From Rhynchopus sp. YZ270_cl-10 (Eukaryota > Euglenozoa > Diplonemea > Diplonemida > Diplonemidae), in the NCBI GenBank assembly GCA_964035575.1, contig OZ037835.1, forward strand, positions 124,001-188,000: a stretch of DNA of 64,000 nucleotides, given 5' to 3'. Both the position numbers and the translations under genes were made by a program. Under the pieces are notes generated by a model. It was given only the letters and a program-made list of their open reading frames with translations. It made no database searches and was not told the origin of the DNA. Shown here piece by piece: positions 1 through 10,931 of this stretch (position 1 is the first letter of the stretch; every line of letters begins with the position of its first letter).

Positions 1-735
1 TTTAAACTTTTGTTTGTAGCGTCGTTGAGAAAAAGGCTTCTGTAATAGTCGCTTTGATACGTCTGCTTATGTTTCTTTTTAAAACTGCTGTTGTTGTCAT
101 TGTTTGTAGCAAAAGGGAAGCTTTTCGGCTAAGCGTGTTAACCATCCAAGTCACAATCCCACCAAAAAGGCCGCTGGTTTTCTTAGATGATTAGACCCTT
201 AGCTCTCAAAAAAACCCATCTTTTGTACAATGGTAACGTTGTTTGTCTTTTGTTGAAAAATTTTGAAAATTTGCTGACATGTGCCACCTCCTCACTGTAA
301 ACCTCTCACGTTCACAGGAAAAGCATGTTAGCAAGAGGGTTGTTTGTTTACTTATGTAGACTTTGTTTGTTTTGTTTGGCTTCTTTTGGTAGGCTTCTGT
401 AGGGTAGTTTTGGTGCGTCTCTTTAGTTTTCTTCGTAAAACCGCTGTTGTTTACTCTTTTTAAACTTTTGTTTGTAGCGTCGTTGAGAAAAGGGCTTCTG
501 TAATAGTCGCTTTGATACGTCTGCTTTTGTTTTCTTTTTAAAACTGCTTTTGTTGTCATTGTTTGTAGCAAAAGGGAAGCTTTTCGGCTAAGCGTGTTAA
601 CCATCCAAGTCACAATCCCACCAAAAAGGCCGCTGGTTTTCTTAGATGATTAGACCTTTAGCTCTCAAAAACCCATCTTTTGTACAAGGGGGGGCTGTTT
701 GTTTACTCATTTTAAACTTGTTGGGTTTTTGTTGT
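1..735. repeat. T/G-rich tandem repeat region, no gene
   Basis: Positions 1-230 recur at about 463-692 with few changes, and a degenerate partial copy lies between them (about 362-460). Shared landmarks are TTTGTAGCGTCGTTGAG, AGGGAAGCTTTTCGGC and CCGCTGGTTTTCTTAG. A 135-codon open frame on the minus strand (206-613) spans the repeat and has a composition dictated by it; I do not regard it as a gene. The same region occurs at 10949-11683. Confidence 0.8.
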
Positions 736-1107
736 GTCGACAATCACCTGCTAGTGCAGGATCTGTACTCAATGTCGCCCGAAGGCTATTGTACTTAAAA
801 GATATAGACGGAGGTCGTCCTCAACTCTGGAAAGTCGCTTTTATTTGTTGTTTATGCATTCGAGTGCTGTAATATACACAAAAGTTGCATCATCAAAGTT
901 TGGGGGATAGGGTGGGTTAAAGGTCACGTGAGAAAATAAAGTAGTTGGTTAGAAATTCAGTACATCATGTTTCAGTCCTAACTGCATACATTGGAAGTAT
1001 CAGAGGGGGACATCGTCAGTGCAAGACCCTCCGAGATGTAAAGAGTTTTAACCACTGTTGCTATTATCAAACAGTCTTTGCGCTCTACTTGTCTTTTCAA
1101 AAAAAAA

Positions 1108-1266
1108 ATAGTATATTTTTTCTGGAAATATAGTACTCATATTTCCTGAGGTACCCCCAATGCTGCTGAGGGATACGATTTCCCGAGCCGAAGGCGAGGG
1201 AAATCGTCGAACGAAGCAGCATTGGGGGTACCGAAGGAAATATGGTGCTATATTTCCAGAAAATTC
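1108..1266. repeat. Long imperfect hairpin
   Basis: GGTACCCCCAATGCTGCT near 1150 is matched by AGCAGCATTGGGGGTACC near 1213, and the outer arms (CTGGAAATATAG and CTATATTTCCAG) also pair. A second hairpin (GATTTCCC and GGGAAATC) sits in the loop. Together they form a fold-back of about 160 bp. It is repeated at 12056-12214 in the duplicated unit. Confidence 0.85.
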
Positions 1267-1271
1267 ATATT

Positions 1272-1960
1272 TTCATTTTCGGTAATATTGTCCCGACGCA
1301 CAAATCCGCTCGTATTCTGTGTGTCAAAAAACCCCTGTTATGGTACAGTTCTTGTGTGTCAAAATGTGTATGTTGGTGTGCTGGAAGGAGAGGGGTTCAG
1401 ATTCATTTATATGATGATATTTACCGACGTGGGGGATGGGGGTAGCTGGAACACTTTGTCACTTTGGGACGTTGATCGTTATGTGGATGTAGGGTGTTTT
1501 TCAGGGGTATGTTAACCACGTGTGTGTCTTAGGGAACAAATTTTTCAGTAACGTGAACCAATCGGGTCGCAATGGGTCCTGGGGGCCCGGAGGGCCCCCA
1601 TGCAGGAAAAATTTTCACCAAGCCTGGGCAATGCTGGGGTGCCTATACATGTGTTTTCACGTGTTTTTGGGCACTTTTCAGGATTTTCGAAAAATTTTGC
1701 AACACCAAAATCGAAAATTTCGGTCTATTTTTCACTCTGCGACATGGTCAAAAAAAATTTTTTTTTGGCCGAAAAAATTATAATATTTCTATTTCGGATT
1801 TTACCCACGATTTGTGTACATTCTAATATTTCTGTGCCAAATATTATAATATTACCCGGTACATGCAAAATTGGCTGTAAAGTAGCCGAAAATATAGAAC
1901 CCATATTTCCAACGTCGCTGTAGGATTTGTGCAGAGGGACAATATTTCCGAAAATAAAAA
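1272..1960. mobile_element. Inverted-repeat element (about 0.7 kb)
   Basis: The left sequence TTTTCGGTAATATTGTCCC followed by GCACAAATCC (about 1276-1311) reappears inverted at about 1922-1957. Several AATATTTC motifs lie just inside both ends. No intact coding region is visible. I infer a non-autonomous DNA element, with the adjoining hairpin at 1108-1266 perhaps part of its left end. Boundaries are approximate. Confidence 0.55.
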
Positions 1961-2564
1961 AAAAAAAAAAAAAAAAAAAACAAGTAATTGCTATCGGAAA
2001 AAAAACGGGGTGTGATGTGGAACTCCATCCTGTAGAAATAATCTACAACACGCCCAGCATTCTGCTCTTCTGCAGGTATGCTAACGCTCTTCGTAAGCTG
2101 CCATACCCACTGGGACGCCAGCATCTGAAACGTTCAAGAAGGGGGGCTGTCCTCTTCGTCCAGCACCATCTGCTCGATAGCGTTGTTGGAGGTCGGCTCG
2201 GCAGGCTCGGCGTGTTCCAGCTCGTTTTTGTCCACAGGGTCCCCACATTGTCGTCATCGTTGGAGCAGTGCGGAAGGAACACAGAATGCACAGACTACTA
2301 CACATCGATAACACCAGGCGCATCAGCACCTCCAGCAAATCGCCAGGATGCTACGGTGGTTTCGAAAATTGCGCGGAGTTTTCCACAGCACACCCGTTTT
2401 TCCTTAGCAATTACTTGTCCTTGTTGTTACTGTTGTTTCCAACCACCTTCCTTCAACCCTTGTAGGGATCAGTTGTAATTTTTTTCGCGAAAACATGAAA
2501 TTATACATTTCAAGAGAACAAATTAAAAAGGGTCCTTATTTGCGTTTTTGGGCTCCGCCCGTGC

Positions 2565-2770
2565 AGTGGTGGGGTCAATCTCGAAAATTGGACAATTTTT
2601 TGACTACTTAAATTTTGAGAAATATGAGCCCGGTTGCTTATACGTGGGGCCATTTTCAGCTAAAATATTCCTCAAAATCTGGTTTTGTAAAATTGACCCT
2701 TCCCCCCCCCCCCCACATCGATTTCAATACTATACCTTACTTCACCTACGGTTACCCTTACAGGGGGGGT
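2565..2770 (+). repeat. Dispersed repeat family, copy 1
   Basis: This segment (landmarks GTGGTGGGGTCAATCTCG, TTTTTTGACTACTTAAAT, ATGAGCCCGG, ACGTGGGGCCATTTT, GGTTACCCTTACAGGG) recurs inverted at about 56540-56740. Shorter related pieces are at about 30249-30310, 48000-48100, 52190-52230 and 60728-60800. Copies differ by 10-30 percent by eye, so this is an old dispersed family. No TIR, tail or reading frame was recognised. It also recurs at 13513-13718 in the duplicated unit. Confidence 0.8.
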
Positions 2771-3607
2771 GAAGGAAGGTAAGTTGAAAAAAACTAAAAC
2801 CTAGACCTGTCAACACAAAAATTATGAACGACTTAGCTTCTGTGAGCTCGCAAGGGAGGTGTCGCCACGCACCTGTCCGAAGACTGCTGCCCTTTTTTTT
2901 TCGTTTTCGAGTACTCGATACTCTTCGAGTACTTTGCACCACGCTGGATGATAGGGGTCACATGATATAATCACATGATATTTCACATGATATAATTATA
3001 TCATGTGACATGATATATTTTATCATGTGACATGATATAATATATCATGTGAAATATCATGTGGTATATCATGTGGTATATCATGTGACCTATCATGTGG
3101 TATATCATGTGGTATATCATGTGAACCGGAAAATATATCATGTGAAATATCATGTGGTATATCATGTGGCATATCATGTGACCTATCATGTGGTTTATCA
3201 TGTGAACCGGGAAATATATCATGTGACCTATCATGTGGTCTATCATGTGGTATATCATGTGACCTATCATGTGACCTAAGTAGCACATGATAGACTTCCC
3301 GGTTCACATGATATACCACATGATATTTCACATGATATACACATGATCATGTGGGCCCATAAGTTACACACGAAAAAATTCGTGAGCTCAGTTAGTTGTC
3401 AAAGACGTCTTCCACCATGCACTGAGGAGATAATGATCCAACAATTTACAAGAAAGATTACTTAACCTACTGCTGGAAATTGCCAGGTCGTAGTAACACA
3501 CAAAGTGTGCCTCCGTTCGGGAAGACCGGATATTCTAGAGACCAAAAAGGCCTCAAGAATATCTTCCGGTAGTCAAGGTAGAACCGAATGAACGGCCCAA
3601 GACCCCC

Positions 3608-4570
3608 GTGGAGAAGTTAAATGTTGTAATGCTATCAAGTAGAAACTGCGAACACTGTCTTACCCTCCTCAATACATGGTGGAATATGTCTTTCACAACA
3701 AACCGAGCTCAAGAATTTTTAAACTTCCCTGAGGGAATGCGACACTACGCAAAATTTACCACCAGACCCTGTCTTCGTACACCTTCGGTGCAACACTGCA
3801 GACAGGCCAAACTGCGTTGGACTCAGAGGAATTCCTGCTGTGCAGGTATCAATGAGAACCAAGTCCCAGCAACAAGGGGCGCCTTTTGGCGGGCGTTGTT
3901 GAGGGTGTTTGGGGTGCAAAGTTTTCCACAATTTTGATGCGCGGGTACAGAAGTGTTATCTTGTTCTTTCATCTCTAGGAATGTAAATGTCAATCGCGTT
4001 TAACTACCACTAGGGCTTGTTCAGTGAACCCACGAGGGGTCGAAGGGGGTTGGTTATCCCATATCTATCAAAGGTTGTGTCGACCAGGCTAATCCACTAT
4101 GTTACGCTGTATGATGATAAATCCGAAGAAATAACAGTGCATAGCAACTGCAGGAAGTTTGTTAAAAAGAGTGCCTCACGCTACACAAACCACCACCCGC
4201 GATTGACTTAGATGTTATAACAAAGAGAATTCAGAACAAAACAACACCCTGCCCCATACACACTAAATTGTCATGCTTCAAGAGCATGCCTGGGCCAAAA
4301 TTACTGTGACAAAAAAGGCAACAAGACCACCCACAAGGAGTGTGAAATGTGCACTGGTTTTCTGGGGGAACGCAATATTTTCTTGTGCCTCGTCCTCCGC
4401 AAGCAGAGGACAGACTTTCCGGAAGGTTTCCAAAGTCGAATTTCTTGCACCAGCTATGCTCCCTGGTTAATGGCTATAGCAGTGACTGACAAAAGGTACC
4501 CACCCGGCCCTTCCACCCCCAGAATTTCGTCCGCAATCCGTAGAATTGATACGGGTGCACGCGCGTGAGT
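3608..4570 (+). pseudogene. Decayed transposase-like core of the 2.7-kb element
   Basis: No continuous reading frame is left; short open frames alternate. In one frame around 4271-4398 a cysteine and histidine pattern is visible (CHASRAC, YCDKKGNKTTHKEC, EMC, then FLC), of the kind found as a zinc-binding C-terminus in some DDE transposases such as piggyBac; upstream near 4075 a frame reads GCVDQAN, loosely like the GVD region of that family. These are weak resemblances. The stronger observation is that the DNA from about 3840 to 4480 aligns by eye with 53990-54640 inside another element. Likely role: former transposase of the host element. Confidence 0.4.
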
Positions 4571-4599
4571 TGTTGAATGTCGGAGACGCGCCGAACCTT

Positions 4600-5160
4600 A
4601 TCATCGCAATCGTTGATACAGTCCAGATTTCACGATCCTGTGATGAGTGTAAATGTGGGGTGTGATTAAGTTATGGTCGCTTGGAAAAGAAGTTAATTGA
4701 TGACTTTAAGAAAAATGGCTCCCCTGAATTTGAGGATGTAAAAAGACAGGGATGCAAAAGGTAGTGTAAAACCCCTATGTTTAGTGAAAATTATATTTTT
4801 TTGTGGGGGAGATGAAACCATACCTTGTCTGCACTGATTCGACCGATGCGCACCTCTGGTTCTAAAAGTTTAGGGGGTGAAATTTTGACTTGTCAAGTTT
4901 TTTCACGAACATGTCAATGCGAGGTTTTCTTTGGATTTTTTTGGGTCATTTTATGACCTACCACGCCCGATTTTTGGTCCAAAATCGACTTGTCTTTCGT
5001 AAAAAATCCATGAAAAATCGCGTAACGCAAAACCGCGTTTTAGACCCCCACAGATGCTCAAAAGTGCCAAATTTTGCTTTTAATGGCCTCAAATCGTCGA
5101 AATTAGCCCTACAGAGGGCAAAAAAAAATTTTCGAGAGTCCCTTTCCCTGGGCGGCGATA
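4600..5160 (+). other. Non-coding part of the 2.7-kb element
   Basis: No gene seen. Positions about 4920-5110 contain the phrase ATTTTATGACCTACCACGCC and CGATTTTTGGTCCAAAATCG, which returns in variant form at 53240-53310 and partly at 52865-52920, so a dispersed low-complexity family contributes here. Confidence 0.6.
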
Positions 5161-5682
5161 GCCACCTATCATGTCACATGATATAATTATATCATGTGAC
5201 ATGATATTTCACATGATATAATTGTATCATGTGAAATATCATGTCACATGATATAATTATATCATGTGAACATGATATAATTGTATCATGTGAAATATCA
5301 TGTGACATGATATTTCCCATGATATATTTGCCGGTTCACATGATACTTCACATGATAGTTTTACCGGTTCACATGATAGGTGACATGATAGGCCACATGA
5401 TATTTCACATGATATATTTCCTGGTTCACATGATAGTTCACATGATAGTTTTACCGGTTCACATGATAGGTGACATGATAGGTCACATGATAGTTCACAT
5501 GATATATTTCCCGGTCCACATGATAGGTCACATGATAGGATTTACCGGTTCATATGATAGGTCACATGATATGTTCACATGATAAATTCTATCATGTGAC
5601 ATATCATGTGAACCTACCAAATCGCCCTATCATCCAGCGTGGTGTGTACAACCATGCATAGGGTCCCCCCTATGGTTTTTTA

Positions 5683-6387
5683 TACAGTACACAGTACACA
5701 GTACACAGTACACAGTACACAGTACACAGTACACAGTACACAGTACACAGTACACAGTACACAGTACACAGTACACAGTACACAGTACACAGTACACAGT
5801 ACACAGTACACAGTACACAGTACACAGTACACAGTACACAGTACACAGTACACAGTACACAGTACACAGTACACAGTACACAGTACACAGTACACAGTAC
5901 ACAGTACACAGTACACAGTACACAGTACACAGTACACAGTACACAGTACACAGTACACAGTACACAGTACACAGTACACAGTACACAGTACACAGTACAC
6001 AGTACACAGTACACAGTACACAGTACACAGTACACAGTACACAGTACACAGTACACAGTACACAGTACACAGTACACAGTACACAGTACACAGTACACAG
6101 TACACAGTACACAGTACACAGTACACAGTACACAGTACACAGTACACAGTACACAGTACACAGTACACAGTACACAGTACACAGTACACAGTACACAGTA
6201 CACAGTACACAGTACACAGTACACAGTACACAGTACACAGTACACAGTACACAGTACACAGTACACAGTACACAGTACACAGTACACAGTACACAGTACA
6301 CAGTACACAGTACACAGTACACAGTACACAGTACACAGTACACAGTACACAGTACACAGTACACAGTACACAGTACACAGTACACAG
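5683..6387 (+). repeat. ACAGTAC minisatellite, about 101 units
   Basis: A perfect or near-perfect 7-bp tandem array of 705 bp, starting after TTTTTTATAC and ending at ACAGCACTG. Open frames through it on both strands (polymers of TVHSTQY and CVLCTVY) are artefacts, because a 7-bp unit read in triplets gives a 7-residue repeat without stops. The equivalent array in copy 2 has 44 fewer units. Confidence 0.98.
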
Positions 6388-6399
6388 CACTGTACAAGG

Positions 6400-6731
6400 C
6401 AAAAATGACCAAAACAGCTGATGTTTTGGCCGAATGCCACCCTATCAGGAATATTTTCATGTATTCACACAAATTTTTTCTGGCCTCAATACCCGCAAAC
6501 GATTTTCGGTTCCGGCAAATATTTGGAGCACCAAATATCGCAAAAAATTTCAATTTTTTTGGTGTCGTCCGCACATCCCTTTAGTAAAGACCAAAACACC
6601 CAAGGCGTTGTAATTCATGTGTAATGGGGTGAAAGTGTGTGTAAGTGGGTGATAGTGTGGTACCGCCGGGACACCCCATGATCGCACCAGATATCTGTGG
6701 AAAAAGTGTGCGTGACAAGCAAGGATCATAC
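6400..6731. other. No gene seen; presumed 3' intron flank of the helical-protein locus
   Basis: AT-rich DNA without a supported gene. On the minus strand the bases just below 6732 (GTATGATCCTTGCTTG) match the bases following the homologous exon at 8537, indicating a conserved intron start. The short phrase GGCGTTGTAATTCATGTGTAATGGGG near 6604 recurs in close form at about 9460. The same stretch is at 17040-17371. Confidence 0.5.
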
Positions 6732-7002
6732 CCTCCGCCTCTCCTCGAGCTCGGTGATTTGGGCACGGTACATCTTGGCTTCGCGATCGGCTCCAAAATA
6801 CAGACCCAACTCAGCGTCCTCAACAGCCTCCTCAACATCCTCAGTGTCGCTACCAAAGTCGTCATCAAGTTCACGAACACGATGAACTAACTTACTTGTT
6901 GCGTCAATGATCTCCGAAAAGAGCGCCATCTTCCGATCCTGCACATGCGCCACGTGCGCTCTGGCACTTGCATATTCATCCTCAAGTGAGACATCGTTGG
7001 TA

Positions 7003-7013
<11 letters not shown>
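6732..7013 (-). CDS. Helical-protein exon, module 2 (copy 1)
   Basis: On the minus strand this encodes about 94 residues starting [14 protein letters not shown] and ending LEERR, rich in Glu, Asp and Ala with a predicted coiled-coil or helical look. It is clearly related to the exon at 8537-8923: NDVSLEDEY against [19 protein letters not shown] against [18 protein letters not shown] against IADLEESE. Both exons end at the same intron start, GTATGATCC. The ATG at 7013 may not be the true start, because in module 1 the exon continues upstream; here the corresponding upstream half lies beyond a 0.94-kb insertion (7003-7945). No known family recognised. Whether module 2 is still expressed is unclear. 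Confidence 0.6.
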
Positions 7014-7945
<932 letters not shown>

Positions 7946-8290
7946 GGGGGGCAAGATCATCCTGTTCACGAAACCAATGTGTAACAAGGTTTTCGCAGGC
8001 TTCAATATCTTTGTGTCTATGTCCCTTGCTCCCTCCAGCTTGGCCCAGGTCTAGGTCAGAGCGTAACGGTGGGTGATGGTACTCTTGACCTCGTTCCAAA
8101 GGCTCTTCTTATTCTGTTTTCCACCATCTCCAGCACTGTCTCCCGTGAAATCAACAAGCTCTCCTCAACTATCTGTAAGTGTGTGGAAAATAAATGTAGA
8201 AAACACGAAAAAACTAAACTACTTGATTTGCCCTCACTACTCTAACTACTGTGTCTTTTTCCCTTGACCGCAGCACGTAAACCCTGAAGA
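7946..8290 (-). pseudogene. Degenerate upstream half of module 2 of the helical-protein locus
   Basis: Aligns with 8760-9060: GTTCACGAAACCAAT, TTCGCAGGCTTCAATATCTT, GAGCGTAACGGT and the intron-like block (8175-8273) are all recognisable. The reading frame is not kept; insertions such as the one near 8010-8055 break it. This supports an old tandem duplication of the whole module followed by decay of this copy. Repeated at 18604-18948. Confidence 0.65.
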
Positions 8291-8444
8291 AGTACGGGGG
8301 AGAGGTGGAGGGGAAGGGAGAACGGTAAGACTCATGGCAACCGAAGAACGCGCCTTTCATTTCCAGACGTATTGCAGACTCGTACGGCTCTTCCTAGCCT
8401 AGACAAGCAGAATTGTCTAAGGGTTGGATTGTTCACCCACTAAC

Positions 8445-8488
<44 letters not shown>

Positions 8489-8536
8489 TTACCCTACTGA
8501 AAATAAAAAGGTGTGCGTGACAAGCAAGGATCATAC

Positions 8537-8923
8537 CTTCTCGCTCTCCTCGAGATCGGCGATTCTGGCACAGAACATCTTGGCTATGCAATCGTCTCCA
8601 TCATAGATACCATACTCAGCAGCACCAGTGTCGCCACCAAGGTCACTAACCACACGAACTAAGTGACTTGTTGCGTCAGTGATATCCGTATTGAACGTCG
8701 AAAGCCGATCCTCCAGGTTCTCCACGCATTCTCGGGCATCTGCAAGATCAGGATCGTTGGTATGAAGATCATCATGTTCACGAAACCAATCTGTGACAAG
8801 CTTTTCGCAGGCTTCAATATCTTCTTGAGAGCGTAACGGTAGGCGAAGGGGATGACCTCCACGTCGTTCCAAGGCTAGGACCCGCACTGTCTCCATCGCA
8901 ATCGTCATTTCCGCACCAGCTTC
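8537..8923 (-). CDS. Helical-protein exon, module 1 (copy 1)
   Basis: Minus-strand exon of 387 nt preceded by CTTACACAG (acceptor) and followed by GTATGATCC (donor). It encodes about 129 residues, beginning EAGAEMTIAMETVR and ending ADLEESEK, with strongly helical, charged composition (for example DIEACEKLVTDWFREHDD). A possible start Met is four or more residues inside the exon. An intron of about 118 bp separates it from an upstream exon-like stretch at about 9042-9117. I do not recognise the family. The last intron and the following exon are not identifiable; 8300-8535 and 6400-6731 show nothing coding. Confidence 0.65.
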
Positions 8924-9046
8924 CTGTGTAAGTGTGTGTAAAATAAATGTAAAATAAATGTAAAACAAGCAAAAACTAAACGAATATTTTGCCACTTGAT
9001 TTGCCCTCACTACTCTAACTACTGTGTCTTTTTCCCTTGACCGCAG
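8924..9046. other. Intron with splice-like signals on both strands
   Basis: On the minus strand the interval 9041-8924 runs from GTCAAG to ACACAG. On the plus strand 8928-9046 runs from GTAAGTG to a pyrimidine tract ending CCCTTGACCGCAG. The plus-strand signals are the stronger consensus, but the coding sequence beside it is clearly on the minus strand. The homologous block in module 2 (8175-8273) keeps both sets of signals. Confidence 0.55.
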
Positions 9047-9239
9047 CACGTAAATACACTCTGTATCGCCAGTGCCGACAATGGCAACCCCGACACACAC
9101 ATGTTGTGAATGGGTCATGCTCGAAAGAGAAAATAAAAATAGGTGCAAAAAGCAAGTAGACCACTCGCCGTGCCTCCAAAAGGTCCGAGGTTCCCTACGC
9201 CACACAGACAGTACAACCACATGTAATGACTCAACTCAA

Positions 9240-9849
9240 AGGTGAGTGGAGCACAAAAGCGGACAGACAGCAGGGGGGAGAGTCGCTCATCCGAGTTTGG
9301 AGTGCGGAACATTTCTCTTAACATAATCCCCCCGGATAGCACCAACATTACATGTTTGGGTAAAATAAAAACTGATATCTGAGCTTTAACTAGTCTGATC
9401 AAGAAAGAAAAGACATCAGAAAAAGATTTTTTTCGTTGATCTGGGGTGTCCCGGGCACGGCGTAATTCATGTGTAATGGGGTGTAATGGAGGGAATTTAA
9501 ACTTTTTGCTTTTTTTGCGTTTCCCCCCCGTTTTTTCAACACGAAAAGTCCTTTTTAAAAAAAGGTGACAACAAAATCTTTTTTGGCGAGTGGAGCCAGT
9601 GTCTTATCCAGATTTTAAGTTTGGCGGGGGTCAGTTTGTTTTTTTTGCCCAAATTATTTTTTCAGCACGACCAGGGAAGACATTGGGAACATAGTGAACT
9701 GTATATATTTTTTCTTGCGGAGCAAAAAAAAACAATATGAATGGCGCCGCAGGCGAAAAATTTTTTGGGTACGGTGTAAATTCATAGCTATTTACACCAC
9801 GCCGAGGAAACACCTCAAACCCAGCTGAAAAAACTGACCCCCCCCACAG
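9240..9849. other. Non-coding, with a dispersed repeat piece
   Basis: No gene seen. The part from about 9660 to 9795 (landmarks TGCGGAGCAAAAAA, ATGGCGCCGCAGGCG, GGGTACGGTGTAAAT) recurs inverted at 57580-57720, so a dispersed repeat ends here. Equivalent DNA is at 19901-20510. Confidence 0.6.
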
Positions 9850-10214
9850 GCCCAAATTTCCGGAGAAAATTATGGGGGGGTCACTGACCCCCCCCAACCG
9901 GCCCAAAAAATACACTGCAGTGGAGCAAAAAAAGTTTTGCCTGGCTGACCATTGCCGAAGGAATTTTGCACTTTTGACCACCACAGATTACACGCGCCCA
10001 TTCTTTTGAAAATGTGCATGTGAGAAAAAATTCTAAACAAGTAACAGATGCTCAAAAGTGAAAAATTCTGGCGTTAATGGATCGCTAGGGTGGGTAAACT
10101 ACCCAATCCAAAAATTATCGAACAGATTCGTATTCCAAAAAACCCAAAAAAAAATCCAAAAACCATAGGCATGGTTGTACAAAGTACTCGAAGAGTATCG
10201 AGTACTCGAAAACG
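9850..10214. other. Spacer between duplicated units, holding an empty insertion site
   Basis: No gene seen. At 10163-10230, read on the minus strand, the sequence GAGTACTTTGTACAACCATG is the uninterrupted form of the site occupied by the 2.7-kb element at 2937-5644. Homology continues on both sides of that point, which makes this a useful empty-site control. Confidence 0.8.
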
Positions 10215-10457
10215 AGAAAAAAAGGCCACTCGACACTCGAGTACTCGCCCGACCCTTTTTTTTTTTTCTCTTCAATTTACTCGTTCTGGCACTCGAGTAC
10301 TCGAACGAGTGGAAAAAAGTGGAAAAAAAAAACAGTACTCGGCCGAGTACTCGAGACTTTTTTCCACTCGTTCGAGTACTCGAGTGCCAGAACGAGTAAA
10401 TTGAAGAGAAAAAAAATATGGGTCGGGCGAGTACTCGAGCGTCGAGTGGCCTTTTTT
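10215..10457. repeat. Palindrome of about 240 bp
   Basis: Two arms of about 115 bp meet near 10341 (ACTCGGCCGAGT). The outer arms read GGCCACTCGACACTCGAGT and its inverse ACTCGAGCGTCGAGTGGCC, flanked by A- and T-runs. The motif CGAGTACTCG recurs along the arms. Probably a fold-back element (MITE-like). Open frames through it on both strands are a by-product of the symmetry. Confidence 0.85.
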
Positions 10458-10931
10458 GTTGTGTCGACAATCACCTGCTAGTGCAGGATCTGTACTCAAT
10501 GTCGCCCGAAGGCTATTGTACTTAAAAGATATAGACGGAGGTCGTCCTCAACTCTGGAAAGTCGCTTTTATTTATTGTTTATGCATTCTAGTGCTGTAAT
10601 ATACACAAAAGTTGCATCATCAAAGTTTGGGGGATAGGGTGGGTTAAAGGGGTCACGTGAGAAAATAAAGTAGTTGGTTAGAAATTCAGTACATCATGTT
10701 TCAGTCCTAACTGCATACATTGGTAGTATCAGAGGGGGACATCGTCAGTGCAAGACCCTCCGAGATGTAAAGAGTTTTAACCACTGTTGCTATTATCAAA
10801 CAGTCTTTGCGCTCTACTTGTCTTTTCAAAAACTAAAACCTAGACCTGTCAACACAAAAATTATGAACGACTTAGCTTCTGTGAGCTCGCAAGGGAGGTG
10901 TCGCCACGCACCTGTCCGAAGACTGCTGCCC
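10455..10931. repeat. Third, short copy of the 731-2891 repeat (empty form)
   Basis: Matches 731-1106 joined directly to 2789-2891, without the 1.68-kb insert. A few substitutions separate it from the filled copies. It sits just before the second segmental unit. Confidence 0.9.

Larger units (their letters stand above)
1107..2788. mobile_element. 1.68-kb insert, probably composite
   Basis: Absent from the homologous locus 10455-10931, where TCTTTTCAAAA is joined straight to ACTAAAACCTAGACC. Inside, from the left, are a large imperfect hairpin (1108-1266), an inverted-repeat unit (1272-1960) followed by a run of about 26 A residues at 1956-1980, a stretch of decayed coding-like sequence on the minus strand (about 2140-2260, acidic residues such as DEEDSPPS in one frame), and a copy of a dispersed repeat (2565-2770). 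No single pair of terminal inverted repeats spans the whole insert, so it may be several nested insertions. A second copy is at 12055-13736. Confidence 0.7.
731..2891. repeat. Repeat unit carrying a 1.68-kb insert (filled form)
   Basis: The ends of this interval (731-1106 and 2789-2891) match 10455-10835 and 10836-10931, where they are directly joined. The 1.68 kb between 1107 and 2788 is therefore an insertion here or a deletion there. The interval holds no convincing gene; a 62-residue open frame (945-1133) also occurs at 10674 and 11893 but only because the DNA is repeated. The filled form recurs at 11679-13839. Confidence 0.85.
2937..5644 (+). mobile_element. 2.7-kb DNA transposon with palindromic array ends, copy 1
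   Basis: The ends are perfect 20-bp inverted repeats beginning CACCACGCTGGATGATAGGG (2937-2956 and 5625-5644). Just inside each end lies a cluster of an 11-12 bp motif of the form TATCATGTGRYN (2955-3350 and 5165-5615), present in both orientations within each cluster, so each terminus can fold back on itself as well as pair with the other. The element splits a sequence found unsplit at 10163-10230: flanks ACTTTG and TGTACAACC join there as ACTTTGTACAACC, implying a 2-bp target duplication TG. The interior (3361-5160) has decayed coding-like sequence related to that in 53649-55556. Confidence 0.9.

Noticed and set aside
206-613. 135-codon minus-strand frame (also at 11154)
   Set aside because: It spans a tandem DNA repeat of T/G-rich sequence and mirrors it; no homology or domain seen.
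945-1133. 62-codon frame conserved at 945, 10674 and 11893
   Set aside because: Conservation follows from repetition of the DNA; third-position pattern cannot be judged and no start or domain is evident.
2955-5615. Possible CRISPR array from the regular CATGTGATA motifs
   Set aside because: Motifs are in both orientations with no unique spacers of constant length, and they lie inside transposon TIRs.
5639-6440. Open frames of 240-314 codons on both strands (TVHSTQY and CVLCTVY polymers)
   Set aside because: They arise from the stop-free 7-bp array read in any frame; same for 16578-17214.
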